Below the pieces are notes generated by a model that worked only from the letters and a program-made list of their open reading frames with translations, did no database searches and was not told the DNA's origin. A stretch of 64,000 nt of DNA, taken from the NCBI GenBank assembly GCA_024734495.1, contig JALMQS010000916.1:868001-932000 (forward strand), read 5' to 3'. Source of the DNA: Forficula auricularia (lineage: Eukaryota > Arthropoda > Insecta > Dermaptera > Forficulidae). Shown here piece by piece: positions 1 to 13,127 of this stretch (its first letter is position 1; each line of letters opens with the position of its first letter). A program made the translations under genes and the position numbers.

Positions 1-525
1 CACATTTTTAAAAAATAAAAATAAAATCAATTTTAATTGAAACTTCATTTATTCAAATGAAAATATAGACATTTTTTTAATGATTATTTTAAAGAAAAAT
101 GATGTTTTTTAATTATTTTAGTTAATAATTGGTGAAAAAAATTTCAAAACCTGCTAATTTTAGTGATTTTGTTAGAGAACAGTTTGAGTAAGGAAGCTGA
201 GACAAGGTATAGTTTGTTCATAGAAACTTTTGTGCCAGATTTCAAAATTTTACCCAATGGCTACCGTTTGGGAGCTTCCTATTTAAAGATTAAATCTTTT
301 TCTTTTTTTATAATCTCTGCATTTACGTTCTGAAGTTAGAAAGTCCGTAATTTTATCATTTCTTGGTTTTGGAAATACGAACATTTTAGGGACAGAGAAA
401 ACTTTATACGATTATCTGTTCTTGGTTATCGTGAGTATTGAAATTAGAAGAAAAATCATCCTATAATAAGAAAAAACAAAACGGAAATTTTTGAGTAGGT
501 AATTCAAGCTTAATAAGAGTATTAA

Positions 526-1204
526 TTTACCATACAGGGTATGGTCAAGTATTGTAATCGAGAAAAAAGTGTTTTTTTCCTTCTTTTTTTCGAAATATCT
601 CAAAAATGACTGAAACTATTTTGATTAAAAAAATTGAGGGAAACCAAGGCATTTCGGTCTACAAAAAAGCCCTAATAAGTAAACATCGAAAAAATTACAT
701 TTTTCGAGATAATAATTGTTTTGTCAAAATGTCTGTTAGTCTGTCTGGTTGTTAGATAGTCTGTGCGTTAACAAATTTCTGTGGACGAGGTAGCTTAAAA
801 ACTAGTGTGAATATCAAAACCAAATTTCACAGGTAGTTTTGATGCATTGAGATTAAGAGCTGATTAGATTTTGGTGCATATCGACCCAAAATTAAGGGGA
901 ATGGACGGGGGGTTAAAAATTAAAAATCTAGGCCATTTGAGTAAACTCAACCAAATTTTGTATACATAATCAATGGGATCCCAGAAGCCTAAAAATGCAA
1001 AAACTAACCGCCCAAAATGGGGGGGTGCAGGGTCAAAAAATGAAAATCTTGGCCATTTACCAAACTCAACCAAATTTTGTATACATAATCAGTGGGAGGG
1101 ACCCCAGGAGTCTAAAAATACAAAAACTAACCACCCTCCCTATATGATTATAAATAATTTCATTGAATATTAAATATAAGTGAGGGGCCAGGTTGTATGG
1201 TAAA
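526..1204 (+). mobile_element. Non-autonomous element with TTTACCATAC inverted ends, copy 1
   Basis: Starts TTTACCATACAGGG and ends GTATGGTAAA, a perfect 10-bp terminal inverted repeat. The interior shares long stretches with 21637-22181 and 43803-44463: TCGAAATATCTCAAAAA, AACTCAACCAAATTTTG, and a block ending in C-rich sequence repeated about twice. No coding capacity. Fragments occur at 8590-8850, 16870-17560, 39490-39760, 47605-47669 and 47999-48290. Confidence 0.7.
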
Positions 1205-4189
1205 GTCAAGTGGATGGCCACATCAGAACACGTCAGCTTATATTTTTTCGTTGAGATGAAACTATAATATTAAAGAAAAATTAACTTTACTCTTTTAAAG
1301 GAATTTTTAAATAAAATCGTTGTTTTTAAAAAAGTTTAATAAGATCGGAAAAAGAGCCTAGATCATAGAATTTTGATTTTATAGTATCAGATTTTTGTTT
1401 ATATTGTATTATCATAGCAAATATCATCATCTTCTTGTGGAAATTTCAATAAAATCTGTTGGGAAGAACAAAATTCAATTCAAGAAGACTCTACCAACAA
1501 GATTCTACCAAGAAAACAGACAGAGAATCCAAAAGTTAAATAAATGTATGTACGTTATAAAAGTAGGTAAGGTATTAGAAATATTAAAAAAAATTTTTTT
1601 TTTTTTTTAATTAAAAAAATGTAACCTTCAGACATAAAAAGAGAAAAACAATGAGTGACAGATAGGAAAGATCAGGATCTAAAAGGAAGAAAGGATCTGG
1701 TTAATTCAGAGGGGAAGAGGTCAACCGATGTTTTACCGCAAGGCCAAAACGCCCACGCAATATTATCCTTGACCAGGTAGATACTATAAGAGCCTCCCTC
1801 TCAATGACAGAAAATAATAAATTAAATCACTGACTGGACAAAAGATAACTGTGCTTACAAGTCAATTAATGATTGTAGTTGTAGATATTTATTTATTAAA
1901 ATACAATTTCAGGTATGGCTTGTGATGTTTAAAAGCTGAAGAAAGAAACTAATTTAAATTATTTTAGTTTTCTTCTATTAGACAAATCATCCCATTTCCT
2001 GAAGGAGATCAGATAATTATTAAAATATATAACAAAAACTTATCCCCGGATCAGTATCTGTAAGGATCAGAGAGATAATTTTGTGACTCATAAGATGTCC
2101 AGTATAATGTGATTCCATGGAAAAACTGGACATCGATTTTCTACTGGGCAGTCCGATTCTTAGTGATTTATAAGGAAACATCATTTTGCTCTCTGATATG
2201 GTAAAAAATTGATCTTGTGAGAAAGATTTGTTAATAATAAAAGAAGAGATGAGTAAATTGATTTTTATTGAAAGTTTCAATCTAGAATAAATAAAGGTTT
2301 TATAAGGTAAAGATTTGGAAATCTCGTTAGGTACGCAAGAATCGTGTAAAAATGGGTACTGCGACGCCCCACTATACCGTCACTTTAAGGTGAATATAAT
2401 AAATAAATAATCTTAATGAAATTTTTACAGAACACACACAATACACAATAAAAAATGCTTTTGATTTGTGACCGCACAAAAATTTAACCCTTCCCAAAAT
2501 AATAATTCGATTAATTTTTTACTCGGGGAAAATAAATTGATATAACTTGTAAATTTCAAGTTTCTGTTTTTTTAGATGACAGACAGGTGGAACATTGTAT
2601 TGTCACTAATAGATTCTCGTTTTAGATTCGAACGGAACCCTAAAAATGAAAATTAAAAAAAAAAATCATAATCCGAATTGTTGATAATTATAAAATTATT
2701 TCTTGTAGTTGTCTCCAATTTGCGAACCCTCTCGTTCAAGAGAAATTAAAAATTAATTCTCAATAAAATATGATAATGTAACGATGTATTCACAATCCGG
2801 TATAGGGGCTGAGAAAAAGGAAAATTTTTAACATAAAAAGGTTTTTTTTTGGATTTCTTAAAAAATAACATTAAAATCAAACAAGGATTTGTCTTGATTA
2901 TCTTGTCATATTATACCATTAATCATCTTTGAAGAAAAAAATAAGCTCACAGATCAATTTTGGAAAATTGAAAGCTGGATATGGCAAGAAGATTGGCTTA
3001 ATTCAGGTGTGTGGAGTTAAACTATTATTACTTAGATTTTGAGGCTTGGTGATGTCTCGTTATTGAAATAAATCTGACATTTTTTAGACCGCACCCCCAA
3101 AGCCGGAATTCTGGTTACGCCTATGAGATGACTATTATGTGTTGAGACTTGGGAATAAAAAAATACAGCATGGAGATTATATACCTAACTACATATTACT
3201 TAAGTCAAGTTTTTACCCGAGTGAATTCTTAAAAAGTTCATATGAGTCACACGGATGAAAAAACGCCACAATTACTGTTGAAATATGTCCTATTCATTTA
3301 TAAGTACGCGAGATTGAAGACTAAATTATTTTTTGGTCAATAACTCAAGATTTGATTTCCAAAAAACAATTTTGTCTTTTGATTTTAAGTCGGCTCTTCC
3401 ATATTTTCAACAGTGGATACCATTAATGGTCAAAACATCAAAAATGAAATGTAAGAGTCCTCTAGTATTAAATAAGAATCGATCGATATTTTTGATTTTA
3501 AGTCAATTCCTCTATGTCTTCAGCAAAGGTAACAGATGAGAAAACAACGCAGTTGCTATGGTTACTTATAAAATTTCCTCCCAAATTTTTAACATTTCAG
3601 AGTGGGAAGCCTATCCATTCTTACTTAAGCAAAGTTGAATAATATATATTTAACCGACCAAATAAATGAATTTTAAAAAATTAAAAAAAAATACTATCTT
3701 TCTGTAGAGTAAAGTACATTAAGATATAATTTTACTGAAAACTTTATATAAGCTTTTTTGAAGTCTTCAAGGTATTTAAATAGTATATTAAATTTGATCA
3801 AAATTGGTTAAGTCATTTTAAATATATTTAGAAAAAACTAAAAAAATACTAGAATAAAGTACTAATGTTTGTGGGCCGATATGTACCAAAAACTAATCAG
3901 CGCTTCATTTTGTTAAAGTAATGGTAGGTTTTCAATTTCATTTCAATCAGTTGAACGGAGTGGAAAAATGGTCGATGGAAAAAAGGGTAACATTCAGCCA
4001 TCCATCCCCATGGACTAAATAAAAAAAAAATTGCATTTTTTGGCCTCTAGACGAGAGCACCCCATATAATTTAATAAAGTAAGTATTATATATTGCCAGG
4101 GAACAGACGTAGCGTGATTAAGCATTGGACGACTGTGGCCAAAGATAGAGAAGCGTGGCGCGCAAGTTGGGACTTGCTTGGGGTGGCAA
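1205..4189. other. Gene-free AT-rich interval
   Basis: No coding signal seen. Contains a fragment of the 54.8-55.7 kb repeat family (3330-3545), a copy of the CGGAACCCTAAAAATGA repeat near 2560-2650, and a TTTACCATAC-like fragment near 3870-3900. Confidence 0.5.
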
Positions 4190-5012
4190 ATTATACTATA
4201 TATATTGATCTAGATTAATTTGTAACAACGCTAAGAGAAATTTCTCTAAAAAAATTTCCCTCTTGACTAGAATCGAACCTACGAACTCTTGAACTAAGGT
4301 CATCTGCTTTAACCACTCGACCAATGTAAGATTATTATTTATACCATGATTTCTATTACTAAAACTATAAATTTTTGATTTAGACTTTGTGTCGAGATAA
4401 TATTGTATTCATTTGAACTCGAATGAAAATGAAAAAAACACCAATTGATTTTAAATTAAAAAACATTGAATATATATTAATTAACGAGGCAAATTTGAAA
4501 TATAATTGTCAGTTCGGATTTTAAACTGACAGCTCCAATTGATTTTCATTAACCAGGCAAATTTGAAATATAATTTTAATTTGCACTCGAATTTTGAAAT
4601 GAAAGACTCTAAAAGACTTTAAATTAAGAAACATTAAATATATTTTTTGTAATTAATTAAATTAATTGAACCGCGTAAATTTGAATAATTTTCATGATTC
4701 AGCCTGCGAATTTTTTGCAGTTCATAAATCATTTCATTATTTTTGTTTTGAAAAGGAAAAATGAAATTTTAATTTTAATTTTAAATTTAAATATATTCAT
4801 AATTATTCCTCCCCCCCCCCCCCCCCGCCACTCAAAAATTAAAGAGGCGAAACTTTTAAGAGACGATGTATTTTCGGTAGTTTACGGGTATACATTTGGA
4901 GTGTGGTTTTTTAAGAGGAATAAAATTTTTGGACCGAGACGCTGCCCGCCAGGGCACCAGCTCGGAGGGCCGAGCTTCGAGGGCGTGCCGAAGGCACGCA
5001 CGAAAAGCTCCT
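4190..5012 (+). repeat. Composite repeat with tRNA-like segment, C-tract and GC-rich hairpin module, copy 1
   Basis: Shares CTAGATTAATTTG with 30970, the block AATTTGAAATATAAT, and a C-tract followed by CACTCAAAAATTAAA with the copy at 30.95-31.71 kb. On the minus strand at about 4265-4325 there is a tRNA-like segment with box A GGTCGAGTGGTTAA and box B GGTTCGATTC. It ends with the GC-rich module described separately. Confidence 0.5.
4934..5010 (+). ncRNA. GC-rich two-hairpin module, copy 1
   Basis: Hairpin 1: CCGAG (4934-4938) pairs with CTCGG (4961-4965), then a 5x5 internal loop, then GCCC/GGGC with a 4-nt loop. Hairpin 2: GAGCTT (4972-4977) pairs with AAGCTC (5005-5010), then a 5x5 internal loop, then GCGTGCC/GGCACGC with a GAA triloop. 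Both hairpins share the same architecture. The copy at 31634-31710 differs at three bases, all unpaired in this fold. Whether it is transcribed is unknown. Confidence 0.5.
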
Positions 5013-5720
5013 TTTATTATATCGATATAGCTTATATCGCTATATCGATACATAAATATATCACAGCAGCCATTCATCTCTATATATACGATTTATCGAT
5101 ATATTTTTATTAATTATTTTTTACATATTAACATATATCAAAAACTTATATCTCTATATCAATACATAAATATATCGATATATACGATATATTTTTATTA
5201 ATTATTTTTTAAACATTAACATATATCAAAAACTAACCAGTAATTGAACTTATTGAGAAATAAAAACATCCTATGATAGTAAAAATAATTTAATCGTAAA
5301 AACATTCGATATATCGTTGCCATCCTTAGTTGGGACTCGCGTGAACCGAATCGCAGCACAGAGGAACGAGTCGCCAAGTAACCAAGTAAGTAATTATATA
5401 TTGTAGAATAATATTTTATATTTCTAAGAGAAGGTTAATTTTTCAAAATTTAAATAGGTTTAACGTTCATTTCCTATCAATAAATTTTCAGTAATTCAAA
5501 TATGAAGCAATATAACCTTTCCTGCTCAAACAGCGAGTTAATTTAACATAGATCGTGTACATTTACATAATTAATAAATTTAATTATATTCAAAGCACTT
5601 AAAAAGATTTCTTTTTTTTCTTTCACTTGCTCAGGATTATTTCATTAAGAAAAGTAAAAATCTTGAACGTGATACTAAAAAATTTCCCTCCATCAAAACC
5701 TGTTTGCAGGAATTGTACAT

Positions 5721-6258
5721 TTTTTAACCGACTTCAAAAAAGGAGGAGGTTATTTTCATCAATCAAAAAAACAGAAAGTAAAGGGTCCCCTCTTATCAAC
5801 ACTTTATGGATTTTGATAGAAAAATAAAATTTAATTTTCTTGAAAATTATGATATTATTTTAATTTTTTATTGTTTTTTTTTTTATATATATAAAAGATT
5901 TTATTTATTATAATTTCGATTATTTGCTCATAAGAATTGGATATTTCCATTATTTTGTCATTGATCATATCATCAGATCTTGACCAAATTAATATGGGAC
6001 CACCCCTAAGGTTCCTTTTTTCCAATAAAAGAAGAATCATTGAAATCGGTCCATAAACAAAGAAGTCATGCGTGAACAGACATAACAAAAAAGGTCCAAT
6101 CGCAATGAAAAAAAACGGGACCAATCGGGAACTAGACTGAGCCCAATGCAAAAAAAATCATCGAAATCGGTCCAGAATTGGCGAAGAAATCGAATTACAT
6201 AGATAAAAAAAAATCAGTCGAATTGATAACCTTCTATTTTTTTGAAGTCGGTTAAAAA
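5721..6258. mobile_element. Element with TTTTTAACCGACTTC inverted ends
   Basis: Left end TTTTTAACCGACTTCAAAAA, right end TTTTTGAAGTCGGTTAAAAA, a near-perfect 20-bp terminal inverted repeat spanning 538 bp. The interior repeats an ATCGAAATCGGTCC motif. I recall similar AACCGACTTCAAAAA-ended repeats from other insects. No transposase. Confidence 0.65.
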
Positions 6259-6466
6259 TAGCAGTTTAGCGAGAAAGTAGGTGTATTGGAACCGTACTAC
6301 TACTACTAGTTTATTTAAAATTAAAATAAGTCTGCATAAAAAAGGACATTAATCACTAATGAATATTTAATTATGAAATGTTATACTGTTAATATAGTAC
6401 CTAGTAAAAGGTCGCGAGAGTTTAAAGAAGGGGGGGGGGGGTTTAATTTTTTGAGTTTGCCTCTAA

Positions 6467-6893
6467 TCGTATGTTTCTTATATTTGATTCAATCGCGAAT
6501 CATATGCAGGTGATTTCTGTCAAATATTAAGTGAAAATAATATCTGAACTTATATATTTCTAACATAATGAAGTCTGGACCAAGACAGAATGAAAAAGAA
6601 ATGATCCATTTAGCTATAATCCAACGTCATTTTGCGTTTAGCCCGCATGACATTTGGTGATCCATCCAAGTGTCATGCGGGCTAAACGAAATAATGACGT
6701 TGGATTATAGCTAAATGGATCATTTCTTTTCATTCTGTCTTGGTCCAGACTTAAGACTCGGCAGACTCAATCAATAGCTTCAACCAGCAGTGGTCTCGCG
6801 ATATATATCTTGTTCAAAAAGCGCGATCAAAACAATTCTCGTTAATATGTTAATTATTCTTTTATATATTAATGAGAAAATTATAAATGTTTT
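6467..6893. mobile_element. Palindromic repeat with 12-bp target duplication (copy of the 450-bp family)
   Basis: Flanked by GTTTGCCTCTAA at 6455-6466 and 6894-6905. Inside, 6571-6752 is a long palindrome (arms about 80 bp starting AAGTCTGGACCAAGACAGAA). The sequence is homologous to the tandem units at 25051-26314 and to 62576-62845. Confidence 0.65.
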
Positions 6894-6905
6894 GTTTGCC
6901 TCTAA

Positions 6906-8590
6906 GTTCCTCCTTTATGTCCTGGCTGTCTGTCTGTCCAATTGGATGTCCTTGGCGCCGGGTTTGCTGTCTGCATGTCCCTCTTCCTCTTTGCTCTCAC
7001 TTTCATTGGCTTTCTTTCTCTATTTCTCTCGGGCTTTGTTCTAGTCGAGCGCATCTTCTTTCTGCCTTCTGAATGATTCCCCATCCAATGTTTTTCATTA
7101 GCCCTCATCCATCTCATTTCCGGTTTATGTTAATTATGTCTGAACCGGAAAATCAGGTTAAATCAATAGTTAAACTAATAAATCGGAACTGTTCGATTTG
7201 TTTTTTCCATTTCTCTTTAAAGAAGGACTTATTTCCTTATTTATATTTAGATTTATATAAATTATATTAACTATTAAGGAGGTTCGGGACTGTTTATCAT
7301 TTTTATAAGAAAATTCTCAAATTTTTACCATCGAATCATTGATGCATTAAATATTTATTCCTGAAATTTGAAGTTGATCGTCTGTCTAATTACCGAGAAA
7401 TAAATTATTGAAAATTGGCCTTTTAACATGGAAGTAAATGGACCGAGCTTATAAAAGGGCTATAACTTCTATACAAATTATACCATTTTCAACAAAATTA
7501 TAGATTAATAATTCAACTTTTATGAATCGAATGATATATTTTTCAATAGATTTGACAGTCTAGTTAATTAGTTATTCATAAATGTAAAAATAAAAAGTAG
7601 TTTGTTGCCAACAGAATATGACAAAAGCACTAGTAACTCTATTTGTTTAAATGGTTTTTGTGTTAAATAAATGTTTTTATAATGAGAAAAAAATATATCT
7701 CTATATTCTTTTTATTAATATATAATATTTATTAAGATTTTATTAATATATAATATTTATTAAGATTTTTATTCGAAATTAACCTATTATTCCAGCAGAA
7801 GACACACTCTTTTATTGTCTCCTTCAATATAATTTATTTGTTAGAGACTAGAGTCAGTCTTTTTAATTATAAATATTTTATCGTGGGTTCAAATATCCGA
7901 TTGGATGTAGCTAAATTCGTTTTATCGTAATTGTGAGCTGGTCACATAACAAACGGCAAAATCTTTTCAATTTATATCTTATATCTACTCAAAGAAAATT
8001 ATTAAAATTGATGGAGAACAAAATTCTGACAACTTGTAAGATCAAATAAGGGGAAAAAGTCTTCCAAAAATTGCAATCATCTTACGATGTAGTAAAAAGT
8101 GAATGATTAGACAAGTTTACATTTGATTAAACAATTAGACAAGTGAACAAGATTGATTTTTGTTAAGTCGTAATAGAAAAGGAGTAAAAAGTGAAAACTC
8201 GGCTAACGAAATGAGTAGTGGATTACTAAATCCGTGAGAAAATTCAAATATCCGTATTAGGATTACTTCTATAAAAGTGATTGTCTTAATAGATTACAAC
8301 ATCAGAATTAATATTCATAGTCGATAATTAGAAGAATAAACGTTGGTAAATAATGTTTTTGCATTACAAAACAAATAAAAACTAGTGTTGAATGTTTATA
8401 GTAGGTAATGGAAATGTTGTCTTCATGGAAAAATACTATTCTTTTTAAGTATTAAGTTCCCCTAAGTCCAAAAAAGTGGTATATTTAGTTCTCTCTCTTT
8501 GTGTCCGCATTACTAGCCAGACTGAACTAATAATTATGAAATATTGAATTTAGAAGTTGTGACTAATACAATTTTTGATTTTTAATTTAT
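6906..8590. other. Gene-free interval with repeat fragments
   Basis: A 29-bp direct duplication (ATTAATATATAATATTTATT) at 7712-7770. At 7790-7900 a fragment of the 58140-58445 hammerhead family (CAGCAGAAGACACACTC) whose core has decayed. Open frames at 6790-7270 show no family. Confidence 0.4.
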
Positions 8591-8848
8591 CATACTAAGG
8601 AAGTGTGATCGTGCATGAAAAGTTTTTTTTTCTTATTTTTTTGCTTGTAATTTTCGAAAAATCACAAACGGCTTAAACTATTTTGATAAAAAAAATGAAT
8701 TCACGGCAGTTTTGGTCTACAATAAAAACTTGTATAGTGAACATGAAAAAATTTATATTTTAAGAGACATTAATTATTTTATCAAAATGTCTGTTAGTAT
8801 GGGTGTTGCCAAATTTTGAGTACGCTCTAACTCAAAAACCAATAGTCT

Positions 8849-9403
8849 AAGATCCCGACTTATTTCCACCTTCACCTATCTATAATAGTTTCCTAATGAA
8901 ATTAATATTTTGATGACGGAACAAATATAATGTATTAATAAACAAAACTTGATAGGGTCGATATCCAATTTCCGCATAGATATTTTTAATAAAAAATTAA
9001 AGTTGTTAATTTTATTATATAAATGTAGCTATCGAGTTTCCGGATAAATATATTACCAAGCGAGAGTAAAATATGTATATAAAATGCCAAAGTTGGGTCG
9101 CCTTCTTTTTTCCCTGCATAAGTCCAGGTAGACATGGTATAAACATCAGATAACTTCGAATTAGTATTTTGTAGTTATAGAGTTTCCTTTATTGTTATAT
9201 ATGAAAATGTAGATAATTTTATTGCGAATTAATTATTTTTTTGATTTATTTATTTTTATTTTATTTTATTTTTTATCAAAAATAGCTATGTAGGGCAATT
9301 GGATGTCGATCCTATCAAGTTTTGTTTATTAATATATTATATAATATTATCAAAATATTAATTTCATCAGGAAACTCGATAGGTGAAGTCGGGATCTTGT
9401 ACT
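8849..9403. repeat. Inverted repeat, arms about 110-125 bp
   Basis: Left arm 8849-8975 (AGATCCCGACTT... to TCGATATCCAATT), right arm 9295-9403 in reverse orientation ending GTGAAGTCGGGATCT. The spacer is AT-rich. Part of each arm contains CCTGATGAAATTAAT but lacks a clean hammerhead core. Confidence 0.6.
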
Positions 9404-10168
9404 ACAATGCAGGTATCAAAACGAAATTTTATATTTAGATAATTATATTAAGATTAATATGTAATTAGAGTTTAGTTGAAATCAGAACAAAAATTAGGGG
9501 GGGGGGGGGAATTCTGTCCGATTCGGTCCAAATTTTGTATCAATGTCATTTAAAAAAATTTGTTTTTTAGAATACTTTTTCCAGAGCTTTAATAATAAAA
9601 ATACAAGCTTTATCAGTTACATATCCAATAGACAAAGAATAGTTCAAAATTCATTCTGTAATTGGAATTCGTGCCTTGTTCGGGACTAGCTGTTTCTTTA
9701 CTTTATTGAAGAAGTAATCGAGGTAGAGGTACTGATTTGGACAAAGCTTCAACATCAATCGCTGAGATGATGACAGAGCAATACGCAAGCCAATTATGAA
9801 ATCGAAAGTCCCCATATGTGAAAGAACAATAAGATTGCTGCGCTGCTATTCGAGGAAAGTTCAACGAGGGATTCCAAATAGAATCTATTTAGAACAATGT
9901 CAGTGATAGTGAAATAATGGAGAGGCAACCAACCAACCAAATATTGTCGAAAGCAATTCTTCTTCTCTTCTCAAATTTTATATTTTATTTTTTTGCAAAG
10001 AAAAAGAAATGGAGACGTGCAGAATAATTCAAATCGAAAGAAGAGTGAGTGACATATTGATAAAAATAAATATATTAGAGAATAATCGATGATTGTAGGG
10101 GAGAAATCAATTATGTAGATCATTTATGTAAAAAATAAATGTTATATAATACTCGTATTAGGGTGCTC

Positions 10169-10796
10169 CTTATTTTGGATATTTTCGAATATTTACGCGG
10201 ACAGGGGCTCATATGGTTCTAAATAAATAAATCAAAATATCCCCCAAGTTTCAAGTCTCTAACTCAATTTTAACCTAGTGCTACACAGCAATTAAGTTTC
10301 CCATCTAAATAACATGGGGTTTTTGGCATTGAACGATCAATTTTTTATTCCGACCAAAGTAATTTTCAAAAAATTTCAAACTCTGTAGACTTTATCCTTA
10401 TAATAGTAGCTATCCTTCAGAATCTTTACAGATTTTTAGCTATTACAATTTTGGAGTTACATCTAGATAAAATACTGCTATATTTTAGTATTAAAAAGTT
10501 ATAGACTCCAAAATTATAATAATAGGTAAAAATCTGTAAAAATTCTGAGGGATAGCTACTATTATAAGGATAATGTCTAGAGAGTTTCAATTTTTTTGAA
10601 CCATTACTTTGGCCGGAATAAAAAATTGATGGTTCGATGTCAAAAACCCCATGTTATTTAGATGGGAAACTTAATCGCTGTGAAGCACTAGGTTAAAATT
10701 GAGATAGAGACTTGAAACTTGGGGGATATTTTTTTTTAGTTATTTAGAACCATATGAGCCCCTGTCCGCTTAAATATTCGAAAATATCCAAAACTC
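10169..10796. repeat. Long near-perfect palindrome, arms about 290 bp
   Basis: Left arm begins CCTTATTTTGGATATTTTCG and runs to about 10460; the right arm (about 10497-10796) is its reverse complement, ending CGAAAATATCCAAAAC. Loop about 35 bp. Only scattered differences separate the arms. No coding potential. Confidence 0.75.
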
Positions 10797-10799
10797 GTA

Positions 10800-13078
10800 T
10801 ACATAATGCTTGATATGAGTGTATATGTATATCTATATCTTGGGATTTAGCTGAAAGCTTAATTTTTTTTTCTTGGAGATGAAGGGGAATTGCAACGGAT
10901 TCTAATCGTATAATATCACTCATATTTGCTAATGAATGAAAGATTAATGCGATTCTCGGATATATGTATATACTTGAACGTTGTACATAGTCCTCAGCTG
11001 AGTGGAGGGATCAAAGAAAAAATTCTGCATTAAAAGATTCAAGTGGGACTGCGCTCTAAATAAAATATTTTATAGAAAAAATCACGAAATTATTTTCTAA
11101 TTAATCCTAGTTGTTGTGGTTAATATGTATTACATGTCAGAAAGGGTTGTATTTAGTCCCTTGCCAAATGGATCCCAAAAAAGAGACAAAAACTAATCCG
11201 AGCCAATGGCTGTCCTCCGAGACGAAATCATTCTGAAATATAGAACGCAAGTAAAAATTTTACTCAAAGATTTACCTAATATTGATCGTTAAAAAATTCC
11301 AAAGGTGAATCCTTCTGACATCTAATAAAAACTATCCATAACAACTTACCATAAATTTAGTTAAAAATAAACTCGTGATTTTGCGTTGTATATAAAAATT
11401 TGACTGGCTCAAATTCAGCTTCCTTACTAACAGTACTAACCCAGGATAAAAGTATATCATACTAAATAGAAACTGACTAAATGGACATATAGTAACAGAA
11501 AACAATTTTTAAAAAACATGATTTTTTCCAAAAAAAAGTCGAATCTACTTCTCTCGGCATAGTGAACTTTTATACCATTCTATTTTTACACATATACCAA
11601 TTCAAGGGCTTATTGCAATAACATGATATGCCACAAAACTCAGAGCTTGAGATAAGATGCTTTAAGTTTTAAAAAATTAAATACTACAGACTTTTGGTTT
11701 TATTATTATTCATAGCAGATATGGTTGGAGTAAAGGCAAAGAATAAAGTACTTATATCTGAAAAAATTTATAAAAGTATAGCTTAATAATCATTTCGGTG
11801 TCTATTAAATATTTTAATTTTAAGTTTGTATGGCAGATAGAAATAACTACAGAAATCTCTGTATAGATAGATAAATAGCTTTATTTTTGTTTTGAGATCA
11901 TCATTATATCATATCGTTGAGCATCATTAAATATTTTACAAGTATATGGTAGGTAAGAATAATAACAAAACTATCAATACAAATGAGATAAAAAGTAATA
12001 ATTAACGAATATATGGGAAACCCACTTTAAGTTAGTTTTCAGGCTAGATCATTCAAAAGGAAATTAGAAAATTATTTTAAAATTTGAAATACAATCCCAA
12101 TATGTTTTGAGTATACGAAAAATTAGGTTAAGCCTAGAGGGAACGCTTAGTCACAAATTATCATTTTTCCAATCGAATGAATTTGCCTGAATCAACGACC
12201 AATGGATTTTAATTACATAAGCAGAATAGAAATTGTTAAATTTCTAAGCAATAAAAATTTACTTCCTTATCATATATTTATCGTGTAATTATATTACTAC
12301 TAGTATGTTTCTTTAACAAATTATCAATTTAATTAAAATTCAATAAAAAATAGATTTTTTTAAATCTTAGGTATAATAATTTTATTATTATTTTTTTTTT
12401 TTTTAATAAAAAGCGTTGATTAATGGACCTGCATCATGAAGAAGTCAAACAGGTGAGATATACAAGGTCAAAATTCCTACTTTAACAAAACTTAACCCTC
12501 ATCAATCCATTCAAGTGTGTCAGAGACAATAGAATTGAGATTAGATTGGCTCTAAAAGCTTGAGACCCAAAAACAAGACACCTCCAAAATTTATTTTCCA
12601 TTCGAAGGTAAAACGGAACCCTGATAGTGTCGGTTGGTCTGTCTGTTCATGTGTTCGAGTATTGTAGCTCGTAAACTAAATAAGATACAAACTTGAAATC
12701 TACATCTAATTTGTACCTATCCATTTTCGTTGGAATAAAAAATCGTATTAAATTTTTAATAAGATTATTATTTTGGTGAGGGAATTTCATCGTAAGGGTC
12801 GAAAATATATAGGTATATATTAATATGATTTATATCCCTGAAGATATTTCTTTGAGTAGAATTAGGCTAAATTGTTCTAAATTTAATCGATTTTAAAATG
12901 AAAGTGTATGAGATTTGAATTCAAAAAAATAAGGGTCTCCAACCCTATTTATTTCGGGACCTAGGCAATTGCCTATAGTTTGCCTAGTTTATCCGGGACT
13001 GGGTTGTCCTCTGGTTGAAGCAAATAAACATATTACATATACATTATTATTTAACGAATATAAATGTGTATATAATTT
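10800..13078. other. Gene-free AT-rich interval
   Basis: I see nothing coding. 12600-12830 is a copy of a dispersed repeat with ACGGAACCCTGATAG and GTAGCTCGTAAACTAAAT, also at 27880-28060, 31840-32050 and 42295-42560. Confidence 0.4.
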
Positions 13079-13084
13079 ATTTGT

Positions 13085-13127
13085 TAGAGACTATAGTTTC
13101 GAAGGTTTAACCTTCATCATCAGTCTT
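13085..13127 (-). ncRNA. Hammerhead ribozyme candidate (type I)
   Basis: Minus strand reads AGA-CTGATGA-T, stem II GAAGG-UUAAA-CCUUC, GAA, then AC-UAUA-GU-C and UCU. All invariant core bases are present. Stem I closes AGA/UCU; stem III is 2 bp. Confidence 0.55.

Noticed and set aside
4265..4325. Functional tRNA gene (Leu/Ser-like) on the minus strand
   Set aside because: Box A and box B are present, but I could not form an acceptor stem, and it lies inside a repeated element, so it is more likely SINE-derived.
4694..5113. 139-codon plus-strand open frame
   Set aside because: It runs through a poly-C tract (a proline run) and the GC-rich hairpin module; composition, not coding, keeps it open.
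5000..5230. CRISPR-like or regulatory array of TATCGATA repeats
   Set aside because: Simple AT-rich microsatellite with no unit/spacer structure; this is eukaryotic DNA.
8849..9403. Hammerhead core at CCTGATGAAATTAAT in the inverted repeat
   Set aside because: CUGAUGA and an AU-rich stem II are present and CCUAUCGAG/CUUGAUAGG could pair, but GAAA and a stem III with NUH are missing.
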